Made by a program: the position numbers and the translations under genes
From: Aquilaria yunnanensis
Lineage: Eukaryota; Streptophyta; Magnoliopsida; Malvales; Thymelaeaceae
Assembly (NCBI GenBank): GCA_039654915.1
Contig: CM077599.1
Coordinates: 1,490,501 to 1,554,500 of the forward strand
DNA: 64,000 nucleotides
Direction of reading: 5' to 3'
Notes under the pieces: model-generated
Told to the model about the DNA's origin: nothing
Databases searched by the model: none
The model's input: only the letters and a program-made list of their open reading frames with translations
In this document: positions 23,788 to 34,517 of the stretch, piece by piece
How the letters are laid out: every line of letters begins with the position of its first letter
Numbering within the stretch: the stretch's first letter is position 1

Positions 23788-24349
23788 TTATATACTAATT
23801 GCATATCTTTTTCTCTCTCCTCCATCGAACAAGCGATCGAGCGGCCTTGTGTTCTGTTAGCTCTTAGCTGTCCATAGCACCAACCTGTTCGAAGATCTCT
23901 CTGATTTAGCTCTCCTGTCCTTGGTTTATTCGGACGATTAGAGAAGGAAACGGGATTCCTGTTGCCGCGATCTCTCTTGATCCAAGCCGAACAGCTTCAG
24001 CCCGAAAAGTAGGACCAAGTTTCCTGTGATTCCAGGTTAGTCACTGTTTCGTCTTCTCGGTCAACTTTCCAGGCCTCCAAACCAAACAGCTCCCGCTTTC
24101 GTCTTCCCTGTTTATTCTCTAGATCCATGGGTTGGAGAAGATGAAACATTGGCAGATGTCTTGTTTAGTGAAGTGATTTCGCGGCTTAATCAGTTTGTGA
24201 GGATGGGAATTGTGTTGCCCAAAAAAGTTCGATTAATTGTTTATGGCTTGCTGAATAAGGAGGTTTCGGATAAATTTTTGTATTCTTTGTAAGAGATGTG
24301 CTGGCCCCTTATCCATAGCTTTTGATCTCTGTTAATGTAGGTAGCGAGA
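23788..24349 (+). promoter_or_regulatory. AGD14 core promoter and 5' UTR with intron
   Basis: A TATA-like TATATACTA lies at 23788-23796, followed by a CT-rich leader typical of plant transcripts. The leader exon ends at 24035 with CCAG before GTTAGT. The intron 24036-24340 ends in TTAATGTAG, leaving nine leader bases before the ATG. A 5' UTR intron often raises expression in plants. Inferred from motifs only. Confidence 0.6.
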
Positions 24350-27300
24350 ATGGCTAGTCGTTTCAAAGAGGACGAGAAGAACGAGCGCATAATTCGGGGC
24401 CTTCTCAAGCTTCCGGATAACAGGAGATGTATTAATTGCAACAGTCTGGTATGGTTCTTGTGAGACTCTCTTCAGAAGTTGTAATTAGAGATACAATGCT
24501 TGTCTGTATCAAGTAACTTCCTTTTGGATTGATGAAATTGGAGCTACAGGAATGTGCTGCAAAGCGGTTTCAAAATTGAACATAATTAGCTCTGTTTCAA
24601 TTGTCCTATTTGTTTTCAATGAAATTGGGGTCTTACCATTTTAGCATGAATGTACTAACAGTTACAAGTTCTGGAAATTATAACCTTAGCATGAATGTAC
24701 TAACAGTTACAATTTCTGGAAATTATAACCTGTACTCTGTGTGTTTGCTCAGAGTTGCTATATTTTACATTAATTTGGGTGCGCTAAACTATGACCTAAA
24801 TACTTCATCTTTACAGAAACTACTTTGTATTTTATGGTGGTGATACATCAAGTCCATTTTTTTTCCGAGTTGATTCAGACAATATTATGATCATTGAAAT
24901 GGGGTGTGATGATTTAAGTGATGTTGGATAAGTAGTCATTCTGATTGTGACTTGCTGTCTTGTTTTACTGGGCAGGGGCCACAATATGTCTGCACGACTT
25001 TCTGGACATTTGTATGCACAAACTGTAGTGGCATACAGTAAGTATATATTTCCATGGACGCATGCTGTCTTATTCATGCTTCTTCGTTTTTTCATTTTTA
25101 TGTTTGTTTTTTGTTCGTTCCTGGATATTACCTTCTACCATTGTTGAAAGCGGTTTAAAGTAAGTTGCCTAACTAATTAATACTGTTCCTAGTCGGGAGT
25201 TCACCCACAGAGTGAAATCAATATCAATGGCCAAGTTTACATCCCAAGAAGTAGCTGCACTTCAGGAAGGCGGAAATCAGGTAAAGTTCTGTTTCAGTAA
25301 CAGGCATTTCATTGATGCCATTGTCAAGTTGTCAGTTTGATGTTTTGCCTTTATCACATGTACAGCGTGCCAAGGAAATCTTTTTCAAAGAATGGGATCA
25401 ACAGCGTAATTCTCTGCCTGACAGCAGGTCACTTGTTCATCTATTGAATGTTTGGTTCCGTTTATCATCCTGGAGAGTGTTTCTGATTCAAATCTCTTCT
25501 TTATGGCCCCAGCAATGTTGATCGGCTCCGGGACTTCATCAAGCATGTTTATGTGGACAGAAGATTTACTGGTGAGAAGAATAGTGACAGGCCTCCTAAG
25601 GCGAAGATGGTAAGAGGATATTTGTTCTTTTTGTAAATAAATGATGATAAATTTGATAACATTTTCTCACACGTATGGCATAAGGATGTCAGAAACATGT
25701 GTTGCATTATTGACTGTATGGATTGATGGCTTTCCTAATCAATGGTGATGGAGTAATGCTCATTTTTGTGGTTTTTCTTCCAAAAGTGTAGCAATTAACT
25801 TTATGGAGGTTTTATTATGCAGTATGTTGTAATGCTGCTATTATATTTTCTTTGACAATAGCATCCAATATTCTGCAAGAATTTTCTTTAGTTTTTTTCA
25901 CTTAATGTCTTCCTGTTATTCATATGCCTAAAAGGGTTCCCTTGTTTATTTAGGCATTATGCAGCACATTTGTGCAGACACAAAAGTGACCTGATTGCTT
26001 TGCTGTTAATTTTTTATTGTACAGGGTGACAAGGAAGACTCATATGAGAACAGGGGCAATGACGGATATACAGGAGGGTCGAGAAGCCCCCCATATGAGG
26101 ATACCTATGATCGTCGCTATGGTGATAGGTCAAGTCCTGGGGGGAGAAGCGATGACAGAAATTATAAATATAACTATAATGAGAGAAGTCCAGGATATGA
26201 AAGTGATTACAGGAAAAGTCCTGCTCGTCCTGAGATTGTCAATGATTGGCGCCGGGAAGACAGATTTGGTAATGGAAGGAAACTTGAAGATCGTGGAGTC
26301 TCTGATGGAGATTCTAAGCGAGAAGGGAGATCACCTGAGCGAACAAAAGATTTAGGTTCATCAAGTCCCCCTGTGGTTCGGCCTGTCAGAGAAATTCTGG
26401 GGGAGAATGTAGTACCTCTTCGAATTAGTGAACCCCCAAAAGTCAATGGCAGCAGAACTGCTGATGGACCTGCTCATGCACAGGTTTGTCCTCCATCACT
26501 AATGTTTTTGTGTATTTGAATCAGGAATTTTTAAGTTTATACCACAGTTAATTGAAGCATGCTGTTTTCCCATCCAATAATTTATAAAATGCCTTTAGTG
26601 CCAATAAGAAACTCCCATCTTTTCCTTCATAAATGAAATTATGGAATGCCCTTCTTCTTCAGAAAGTACATTGTTTTTGATCTGGTAAAATATTCTCTAT
26701 TTTGTGGAAAATATTTTGCTGCGGTACATCAAGATCATTGAAGATGTCATTTTGATCTTGAGAATCTTGATGGCTGATGAGCATAGGAAGAATCACTCAC
26801 TCAGTTTTCCTTGTTTCTTCTTCACTCCTTTCTGTCAACACCATAAATGTCTTTAATTTACCCATTTTGCGATGAAAAAATGAAGGATTTTACAGAGTTG
26901 GACTATAATAAAGGATCAACTTATGTGGTGAGTGAGTAAACAAATAAAGTATAACATCGGTCCTTGTTGACCGGTTATTTATAAGTAGAAACTCAAAAAG
27001 GGAAAGGGTGTCTAATCTTACCATGGGAATCATGCAATATGAATTCTATTTATTTTGTTCGAGAGCTCTGTTCTTTTTTTTTTTTTTTGGGATAGTTAGC
27101 AAGTGATTACCTTAATATTTCCATTCTCATTCATTGTAGTTTCCTGTGATACATAGGTCATCCATTTTTCTGCATATTTGTAGTGACGTCCTTGACGAAT
27201 TTTATAAAGAAATGTTATGATGCTTTAATCATTGTTTGATCCATAAAATCAAGCCTTGGTGAACATGGAGATTAATGTTTCTATTTTAATCACGCTACCA

Positions 27301-30032
27301 AAGGTGTCGCTGTCTAAACCTTTTTGGTAAGTAACTCAGTTCTCATTATTAGCACCATTCTTCTAATTTCATGCATGAAGAATGAGGTTAGAAATAGCAT
27401 TTTTGGATTTTCCCTTTCTCTTTCTTTTTCTGATAGAGGACTTCCCATCTTTATGCATCGAAAGGAAAACCCAGTCGTTGTAACTCAAAGTGACACGCAA
27501 TTGCAGAGAACTGCCTCATCAAATAGCCTGGCGTCCAGCAATGGAAATCCAGCAGAAGTCAAGCCCGAAAGCACTGGAAGCTTAATTGATTTTGACGCTG
27601 AACCTGAACCTCCTGCTTCTGTGGCAGTTCCACAAACACAGCAAACTGTAAGCCAGTTGACTGTGCAGCCAGCAGCTAACAGTCAGAACAACTGGGCTTC
27701 TTTTGATTTTGCACCAGAGGCTAAAGGATCTCAAGCCCCTGCAAACTTGACTACATTTGATTCTGTCCTCTCACAATTATCAGTGCCGGCATCTGCAGCT
27801 GGTCATCAAGGTGGAGCACCTGGTGGTACCATTCCTGTAGCTGCATCCACGAGCAGCATCTCACTGCCGGGCAACCAATCAAATCTTACAGCCTCAGCTG
27901 CAACACCTTTCAGCAGTGGTGCTCCTGGTGCTCCAGGTAGCAACTTTGTTATGATGCCTCCTGGTGTTACCTTGGGAAATAGCAATGGGTTGGCACCCAG
28001 CATGCCTATTGGTGGTGGTAATTCCCACATAAATGTGAATGCTGCTGGACAATGGCCTGGCATATCACAACAACAGTCATCCTTATTTCCTGCCCCTGCT
28101 AGCCAGTCGACTTCTCATCAATTTATACCACCAGCTGCTGCTTCAAACAATCAAGTGAGTTTATTTTTCTTGAAATCTCTTATAGTGAGTGTGCTTCAGT
28201 TATGTACTTATGCATTTAAATTTTTTTTTGAACCTGCAACCTTTGGCAGCCATGGAACTTTCCACCTCAACATATGCAAGTGCCTTCTTCCATATCATCT
28301 GTACAAGCACCTCAGACCAACCCTAAATCTGTGCAGGATGTGATGTCTGGAATATCACAATCATCCACCACGGAAACAAAACCTGCTGGAAGGAAAGAAC
28401 TGCCAGCGGTAAGTTAAATTTAGAACCAGAGAAGTATTGTCTTTTTGGGTGTTTTGGGCATGCAGTCATCTTTAACACTTCAATTCTTGTAGGATCTGTT
28501 TACAGCAACCTATCCTACCTTCCCTGCACCTGGTCTGGGGTGGCAAATTGGTCCACCTCATGGTCTAGGGTTCCCAATGCACTATAGCACCCCAATGGTA
28601 ACATTAGAATTCAGGATGAAATAGCTGATGATATTTCCTTGTTAGCTCTGTTATTGCCCATTAATTACATGCTGAATTACCAGTTGTGTTTGTGTTTTGT
28701 GATCACAGCAAATACCTACCTTTCCACAGACATCAAGGTCAATAAACCCATTTGACTTGAACAGTGAACCAATGCCAGCTCAACCTCAAATGGTAAGCAT
28801 TTTGTCCTTGTGTCCTTGTATGAGTGTGTGTGTGTGTGTGTGTGTGTGTTCGTGTGTTGAGGGGGGTAGGTGTTTTGAAGGAGATTTCACACAGTTTAGA
28901 AAATCTTGTAGGCGCTGAAATGCAAGGAACACTAAAAGAGAGGTTTCTTTCTCTTTTGAAGGAAAGATATAGTACCACATTTTCTGCAGTGATATTTTAA
29001 TTTATGGCAATATGCTGTATATCATTTAGCAGCTGTATGGTAAAAATAGAGATTCAAAACCCCAAAGTGGTATGATGAATCTGCATATTTTTACAAGGGA
29101 AGTATAGAGCTAATTCTGTAACTGTGGATGGAACCAGTAAAAGGAACTTGGATGTTTAATTGATAATTTATAAGCATTTTAGCTTAAGTCTATGATTGCT
29201 GTAACTGAAGATGGTGAGAAAGTCAAGATGAAGTGTGCTTGCCATGCCAGAACAAGATAACCAATTGAGCTGCTTTCTTCAACTTGTTACATTATATGTT
29301 TAATTTGTTTTATACTTTTCAGTTTCTGAACATTTTATGCAGTGAGTATAAACATCTGCCTTTCAAGCCTCCTCATCTTACAATTCTTGTCGTGCAGTTT
29401 CCCTCAATGGCTCCACTGCAAGGTGCCTTGCCAAGTGGTCCGCCACCACCCACTGGCTTACTTCGAACATCTGGCCTTGGTACTCCATCTCCAGCATGGA
29501 TGCCACCCCAGTCATTGCCGTATGCATCTGCTACACAAACCCATGCACTGGGGTTTGCATCAGCATCACCACCAGGTAAGTTGATCACAGCTGCTGTATT
29601 CCCAGCTTTTTCTCCCTTTCTATTTACTGTCTTTTCCAATCTTACTCGCCCTTTGGTGTAATCAGGGGCATATGCTGGGTTACATGTACCAAGTAACATT
29701 CAACCTACCAGGTAATCAAAAGTTCTTAGTTGAACAATATGCATGTGAGGGCACAGCATACCCACACATGCACAAGTAGCGAGAGGGGTCGGGGCATGGT
29801 AATTTAAGATGATGGGTTGACGGCACAATCCTAATTTTTCCTGTGCTATTATTCTTTCTTTCTTTCTATTTTTCTTCTGATACAGATATTGTTTTTGGGT
29901 TTTTTTAGCGGCCATCAAGTTGTAAGCGGTGAGGCAAGCACTGGCGTTCTAAACTTTGATCAACAGCTGCCTAATAATTTTGCAACTTCCCCACAACCTT
30001 TTCCTTCTGTGGGAGGGAATCCATTTGGATAA
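24350..30032 (+). CDS. AGD14: ArfGAP zinc-finger protein AGD14-like, 13 exons
   Basis: GTPase-activating protein for Arf GTPases, acting in vesicle trafficking. Exons: 24350-24448, 24976-25037, 25193-25280, 25366-25427, 25513-25609, 26025-26483, 27507-28154, 28250-28408, 28493-28597, 28709-28792, 29398-29575, 29666-29711, 29909-30032. Total 2,211 nt, 736 residues, frame kept at every junction. The ArfGAP domain spans about residues 10-130. It has Cys27, Cys30, Cys47 and Cys50 (CX2CX16CX2C) and the arginine finger Arg55 in GIHREFTHRVKS. A charged Arg/Ser/Tyr-rich linker follows (about 137-280), then a disordered region with SLIDFDAEPEPP (about 314) and NNWASFDF, which resemble clathrin or adaptor binding boxes. 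NPF motifs at 606-608 (NPFDLN) and 733-735 (GGNPFG end) should bind EH-domain proteins. Domain order and length fit Arabidopsis AGD14/AGD15-type proteins. The exon 7 acceptor is the least certain junction. Confidence 0.9.
24641..24732 (+). repeat. 45-bp tandem duplication in AGD14 intron 1
   Basis: Two nearly identical copies of a 45-base unit, each with AGCATGAATGTACTAACAGT and CTGGAAATTATAACCT, begin at 24641 and 24686. The unit contains TACTAAC, which matches an ideal branch-point sequence, but it lies far from the acceptor at 24975. Confidence 0.9.
28823..28851 (+). repeat. (GT)n microsatellite in AGD14 intron 10
   Basis: About 13 GT repeats starting 30 bases after the exon 10 donor. Likely polymorphic; no coding effect. 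Confidence 0.9.
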
Positions 30033-30480
30033 ATACAAAACGAACCGTCTGATCAGGTAGTGTTCTTACATATAGAACCAAGGCATATGGTCTTGCTGGT
30101 ATTCAATGGCTGGGTGGAAAGTTTTTCAGTGAACTTCGTCAGATGAAAGATTTTCAGCTCAAGGTTAAACATCTGATTACCCACATTGGCACTAGGGGTG
30201 TTAGTTCGATGGTGAGCGTGGAGAGGTTAGGAAGGGATTGATATCGACTAGAAAGAGTACAGGGAACATGTAGTATGTGTCTAGTTTTATTTTATTTATT
30301 TTATTTTTATTTCTTTTATCTTTTAATATTTGCAGTTAAGTATTTGTTGATGTGTAATTTTTTGGTTAATGATTTGCATTCGGCCTTTGCTGCCTAGAGG
30401 TTATGTACTATTTCTTTAATTTTCTTGCATGATTTTGCTTTTTCTTATTTGTATGAAATAAATTGTAAACAGCTTGTAAT
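30033..30480 (+). terminator. AGD14 3' UTR and polyadenylation region
   Basis: Non-coding sequence after the TAA stop. An AATAAA at 30457-30462, followed by TTGTAAACAGCTTGTAATTG, is the best poly(A) signal. T-rich stretches at 30285-30360 fit a plant far-upstream region. Inferred from motif and position. Confidence 0.6.
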
Positions 30481-30824
30481 TGTATGAAAGAGTAATTTTG
30501 TTGCGAAAGCTGCGGAAGCTGATTGTGTTTCACGATAAGGCGTCTGTGACGGTCATGCAAATAACTAATGGGCCCATCAGCCCGATTCGTGGCAGCTCAT
30601 GCCAATTTTTATGTTCTCAGCCTCACCAGACCGGCTATGCTCATTTGCTGAACATCATGCACGCTAAAAAAAAAAAAAGGGCAAGTTGCAGTAATTTAGG
30701 GTTGAATGGATACAGCAAAAATGTACTTCTCCATCTTAAAATATTTGTTACTTTCCAATTTTTTTTTGTAAACATTATGAATGTCCGTATATTTTAATAT
30801 TCATTTTTAAAAAAGAAACTTACA

Positions 30825-31255
30825 ATTATCCCTTGAGGTATGTCCTAATTTACAGTTTGTTCTATCTATTTTTAGAAACCTACACTTTATCTCATATATT
30901 TTTTACACTGTTTGGTAATAACTTCTGAAACTGTATTTAAACTATATAATAGTCATCTTTCAGTAATTTCAATCTCTTCAATATTTTTTTTATAGTTAAT
31001 AGATATTTTAAATTATCATTTTTTTCTTTCTGTAAATGTATTTTTCTCATTGTAAATACATATTAGTATTTTTTAAAGGTCGGTTGATTGTGAAAAAATA
31101 TCAAAAAATTTGAAATTATTGGAACATTATTATGAGACAGTTTAAATTAGGATTTCAAAAATTGCTGTCGGACACTGTAAAGCAAACAAGGGTAAAGTAT
31201 AGGTTTTTAAAAATAAAGGGGGCAAAATGTTGGTTAGATCAAACCACAATGGGGT
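30825..31255. repeat. Dispersed foldback repeat, copy 1
   Basis: Member of a family seen four times here. Shared words: TTTTTAGAAACCTACACTTT, ATAGTCATCTTTCAGTAATT and AAAAATTGCTGTCGGACACT. Parts of the left half are the reverse complement of the right half (AACTGTATTTAAACTATATA against GACAGTTTAAATTAGGATTT), as in a foldback MITE. It lies between the convergent ends of AGD14 and the SERINC gene. The phrase GGGCAAGTTGCAGTAA at 30679 may be an outlying terminus, since copy 3 ends in its reverse complement. Confidence 0.6.
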
Positions 31256-31824
31256 TTTTGTATTTTCTCCTTTTAAACGTCCTTTCAAACCAGTTTTGAA
31301 AATTTAGACAGAATTGCACTAAATTTAGACGATCTAAAACTACGCCTAATAATGTACTCCATTTGACAACTCAGAAGCTTGAAATCTAGTAACCTAGTCC
31401 AGATTTGCACAATTCTTCCCTCATGGTTCATAACACTTGCACACAAATGAGCTACTTAAGGAGGAGGGACAAAATTCAGAAGAAGGGTGAAGATGACAAA
31501 CATTTTACGACACAAAAGAATAAGAAAAACAACAAACATATTGAGAATGATGGAGTAATTAAAAAAATGAATATAAATAATTAAAAAATGCAATTTTAGT
31601 TTCAGGACTTGGGTTATTTACAGTTATGATATGCACATCCTAACTAAATGACCAACATTTGTATTTCCCCTTGTTAGTTGATATATGGGATAATCGACCA
31701 GCATTCAGGCTAAGTCGGTTCCGCACAAGATCACTCGTTTCTTCCCAGTAAAGCGTTGCTCGTGGTTGGAAGAGAGGCCACAACGGGCTACAAATCATCA
31801 GAAAATGAGCTGCCAGTGTCTGCT
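31256..31824. other. Spacer between convergent genes, SERINC 3' UTR
   Basis: The part next to 31825 should be the 3' UTR of the minus-strand SERINC gene. No other feature is visible. Confidence 0.45.
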
Positions 31825-34517
31825 TCACACAGGTTCATCTGTTTGTCTGCTTTTCAGTATTGTTGGAGCCACCAGCATCCATACTGCAACAACATAAGGT
31901 ACCTTCTCAGACATCCGTTGCTTAATTCAAACAAAATCTTCTGTCAAAGAACTCACTATAAACGCAGACTGCAAGCCATTCGTTCACAATCCTCACCCAA
32001 GCACTTGTCCAACCCACATCAATTGTCCACCTGCAAATCAGTTTTTTTTTCTTTTTTTCTAGTCACATTTTATATCAACTGTAGGTTTTTGCGAGTATCG
32101 AGGCCAACAAAGCAAAGGTTGAGCTTGAGCCTACTTTTTAATGGCGTGATGAGTGTTCCACCCTATCAGTAACATTGCGAAGTACATGGCTCCAGCGGCA
32201 AAAACAAAGTGGAAAAAACCATATGCATAGGGCACAGCATCTTCTGCCAGCGTTTCCTTCTTCCTGATCTGCAACTTTTCTGATGTTACCCTTCTTGTAT
32301 GAGTTATGGACAAATGCAGGGGGCAGGAACTAGGGACTAACCTTAAAGCATTGGGAATCAATCCCGGTTGAGAATGTGGCTATAACAATTGCAAGCAGTG
32401 CAACGATAAAGCTCTGGAAGCAGTACAAAATTACTGTTAAGTTATGACTGCGAACCAGAGTAGTTATGGAAAAACCGATTGTGGCTTTTTATGTCACACG
32501 AACAACTGCCAAAGGGTTCTTACTGGAAAGCCGCCAAAACTTTTCATTTCATGGTGTATAAGAATCTAACTGGAAAGCCACCAAACCTTTTATTTCATGG
32601 TGTATAAGAAACGTTGTATTATTCTTACTATGATTGTAAGCCAATCTGTGTTGGCTGAAGCCTCCGCCTTGCGGTTACAGTGTTGTCCTGCAGGTTCACT
32701 GCAAATGCATAAATTGGTCATAAAGCCGGAACTTCAATGAGGTACAGAAACAAAACAAAAAATTCATGAAGGAAAAGGAAGATTATAACTTGCCTTCGAA
32801 TTGCACACCAGCAGATGAATACTATATACAGCCCCATAAGTCCCGGTGCCAGGAAACCTGAGTTGATCTGTTCAATAAAATATGAAATAATTCATGCTTT
32901 TCATAAAAAAAAAAGAAAGAAAAAAAATACTAAATTCATGCTTAACATCACGTAATTAACTTCTCAGAAGGAAAGGGCTGCTGAAAACATACTCGTGGAT
33001 GAAAGGAGACACTAGTCATGAGCTGGACGAGCACTAAGGTCCATGTGATGAAGAACATGTTGAGGAAGCAAGATCCATCTGGTGCATACCAAATGTACAT
33101 TACCAGAATCCCTACCAGGCATGCAACATAAGCTGTTGCTGCTAGTAGCATCACTTGGATATGGCTGCATCAAATTCTTTCCTTTATCATAATTCAGAAT
33201 AGTAGTTCTTTCCAGGATCAACATTAGATATTAGGGCTTATTGCAGCTTGTTTATTCAATTTTAAGGATGAACTAGTTTGGGAAAATAAATGATGCTACC
33301 ATCTTTGTCTAAATTTTTCACTCTGACAGCAAGCATTGAGCCATGTAATGAAACTGATCACACTCACTAGCTGCACTAGGAGAAAAACCCTGAAAACAAA
33401 AGTAAACATGTCCTTGAACAATAAGATTTGGTGGAAAACATTAAAATGGGAAGCGTTTGTTAACTTCCCAAACAAGACATCTCAATAAGATTATACATAT
33501 TCACAGAGATAACAGGCAAAATCTATTGATACCCGGCACCAAAATGCGCGATTTCCCCTGCCAGATAAAAGAAACGATAGACAGTAAATGCAAGGGAAAT
33601 AAAGTTTTTAAACAGAGCTCTCATGCCTGAATTCACAGAGAAAATTGGTAACTAACCATAGATCTGAACGAAGGCGGATGGAAGCAGAAAAGAAACGGCA
33701 GTCAAGGCAACCCAGAGACAAAACTTTGCAGACCACCATCCAGATTGCCATGAATCTCTCCTTTCATACAGCTTTGAGGTGCCTACAGTTGAAAGGAACA
33801 TGACCAAAAAGAACGCCTATTTTCCCATTAAGGCACAACGGTACGTGATCAGAGAAAATTATGAGACTGGAAGGCTTTTCCTTCTTTTCTTTTTTTCTAA
33901 CATAATGTGTCAAGAGGCCAAAGTAAAAATTTTTGGTATTGAAACAAAGCCCTGACATCAAATTTCTTATTTATTAGAAAAATATTGTTTCTTTCTAAGT
34001 TATATAGCGCAACTAGGCCAAAGTGAACGTGTACAGGAGGATACAAAACATCCCAAGCTAACCCTCAGGACTCCATCCGCACCCAAGCAACCATCACCTT
34101 TGCAGTTATCCAATCCTGATCAAAACCACATTGCAATATCGAAGACACATTTGTCATCCACCAGTAACATATAATCACAAACAAGCTCCTGAATTTATTT
34201 TTGTCAGCTACAACATACCCAGAAATCAGTTTATGGCACATATCCTTATTCGACGCAAATGTTACGGCTCAAAATGAAGAACTAAGATTAATGGAAGAAG
34301 TGGAGTAGTGCCACTTACTTTGCAACTCCTTGTAGGCGCTTCTACCATAGTCTCTAACAGTCCAAGCAAGCAAATTTGCTGCAAGAAATATGAGTGCATA
34401 AACATATCTGGCCATCCATGGATTTGAACCACTCTGGAATTGACTGAACCACGATTCTTCCTTCAACACTGCCTCGGAGTAGCTTCTGCTGCTGCTGGCC
34501 CTCCCAATGGTCTCCAT
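31825..34517 (-). CDS. SERINC/TMS family multi-pass membrane protein, 12 exons
   Basis: Integral membrane protein of the SERINC (TMS1) family. Family members have been linked to incorporating serine into membrane lipids; the role in plants is poorly known. Exons on the minus strand: 34517-34319, 34115-34045, 33816-33657, 33557-33533, 33389-33300, 33164-32993, 32867-32794, 32698-32629, 32413-32342, 32268-32135, 32030-31957, 31883-31825. Total 1,200 nt, 399 residues, frame kept throughout. Landmarks in order: SNPWMARYVYALIFLAANLL (residues 31-50), GADGVLRVSLGCF, WWSAKFCLWVAL, SAFVQIYGEIAHFGAG, ISFITWLN, FFITWTLVLVQLMTSVSFHP, GFLAPGLMGLYIVFICWCAI, YGFFHFVFAAGAMYFAMLLI, WTIDVGWTSAWVRIVNEWLA, ending WMLVAPTILK. 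About ten hydrophobic segments. The start METIG is chosen by homology; in-frame ATGs at 34661 and 34652 would add about 48 residues. Intron 7 has a GC donor and exon 4 is only 25 nt. Confidence 0.9.
32522..32611 (-). repeat. 47-bp tandem duplication in SERINC intron 8
   Basis: Two copies of a unit containing ACTGGAAAGCC and TTTCATGGTGTATAAGAA (plus-strand reading) begin at 32522 and 32569. They lie close to the exon 8 donor at 32628. Confidence 0.85.

Noticed and set aside
27324..27506. N-terminal part of the 339-codon frame that includes AGD14 exon 7
   Set aside because: Splicing phase requires entry at 27507; the earlier codons are intron read-through, and homologues join HAQ directly to RTASS.
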